Below, in pieces: positions 63,934-64,000 of a stretch of 64,000 bases of DNA. Under the pieces are notes generated by a model that saw nothing but the letters and a program-made list of their open reading frames with translations, searched no databases and was not told the origin of the DNA. The position numbers and the translations under genes are program-made. This stretch comes from Bacteroidota bacterium (GTDB lineage: Bacteria; Bacteroidota; Bacteroidia; Sphingobacteriales; Sphingobacteriaceae): positions 124,001-188,000 of the forward strand of contig JAFDZM010000045.1 of NCBI GenBank assembly GCA_018266915.1, written 5' to 3'. The first letter of the stretch is position 1; every line of letters begins with the position of its first letter.

Positions 63934-64000
63934 CTATTCCTCTAAATCTTCCAACTTTTTAACACCCCAGTAATCCAGCATTGATTGGATATATGAACAG
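63934..64000 (-). CDS. C-terminal end of an unidentified protein (cut by window edge)
   Basis: The last 21 residues of an open frame end at the TAG at 63934-63936: CSYIQSMLDYWGVKKLEDLE plus a final Glu. The charged amphipathic ending and the four-base distance from the barrel gene's stop (convergent arrangement) suggest a real gene, but the piece is too short to identify. Confidence 0.5.
   Translation of the reverse strand, partial: CSYIQSMLDYWGVKKLEDLEE

Overview
This window comes from a Bacteroidota genome, most likely a member of the Sphingobacteriaceae (Mucilaginibacter or Pedobacter-like). The evidence is the gldKLMN and sprE genes of the type IX secretion/gliding machinery, an alternative complex III (actABCDEF) joined to a caa3/cbb-like cytochrome oxidase operon, ATP synthase genes in the order atpZ-like/hypothetical/B/E/F/H/A, Bacteroidota promoters of the TAnnTTTG type, and families of intergenic inverted repeats typical of this group. 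No tRNA, rRNA, CRISPR array, phage or insertion sequence was seen. Apart from the repeats, the window reads as core chromosome.

Layout. 1-4148 (minus): the 5' part of atpA, then atpH, atpF, atpE, atpB and two small membrane proteins, with an intrinsic terminator between atpE and atpF. 4220-11270 (plus): sprE/porW, a bifunctional PBP1a and uvrC. 11497-16213 (minus): the gldK-gldL-gldM-gldN operon, with a recognisable promoter upstream and a terminator downstream. 16481-18244 (minus): uroporphyrinogen-III synthase and a DUF4271 protein. 18354-21828 (plus): YrdB-like protein, HemW, a fasciclin-domain protein and a JmjC-like cupin. 22009-26127 (minus): two secreted alpha/beta hydrolases, an AraC regulator and an NTF2-like protein. 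26176-32092 (plus): a PfkB sugar kinase, then a four-gene unit of VWA protein, AAA ATPase, membrane metallophosphoesterase and UbiA-like protein. 32120-39539 (mostly minus): a small membrane protein, a CocE-type hydrolase, an RprXY-like two-component system and an S9-family protein that has lost its catalytic Ser and His; a methyltransferase on plus lies among them. 39692-41925 (plus): a TPR protein and a DUF4286 protein. 42091-44407 (minus): phosphoesterase, OmpA lipoprotein, DUF2461. 44502-61423 (minus): the respiratory block. 61679-64000: a deoxyhypusine synthase-like protein (minus), an outer-membrane barrel (plus) and the tail of an unidentified minus-strand gene.

Functional links. The respiratory block carries electrons from quinol through ActABCDEF to the copper/heme oxidase, with heme a synthesis (CtaA, CyoE) and copper delivery (SCO) encoded in the same run. 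The resulting proton gradient feeds the ATP synthase at the left end and, by established knowledge, the GldL/GldM motor that powers type IX secretion and gliding. Thus producers and consumers of the proton gradient share one window, although they form separate transcription units.

The most unusual non-coding signal is a set of short intergenic arrays. Each is made of degenerate 7-9 nt words, often followed by the same words in reverse complement, and most begin at or within about 20 nt of a stop codon. Each site uses a different word but the same architecture. Two further palindromic families (TGTCATTTCGA/TGTCATTGCGA ends, and CCTCACC...GGTGAGG ends) occupy similar positions. The most unusual protein is the S9 homologue at 37641-39539, which looks like a secreted pseudo-peptidase.
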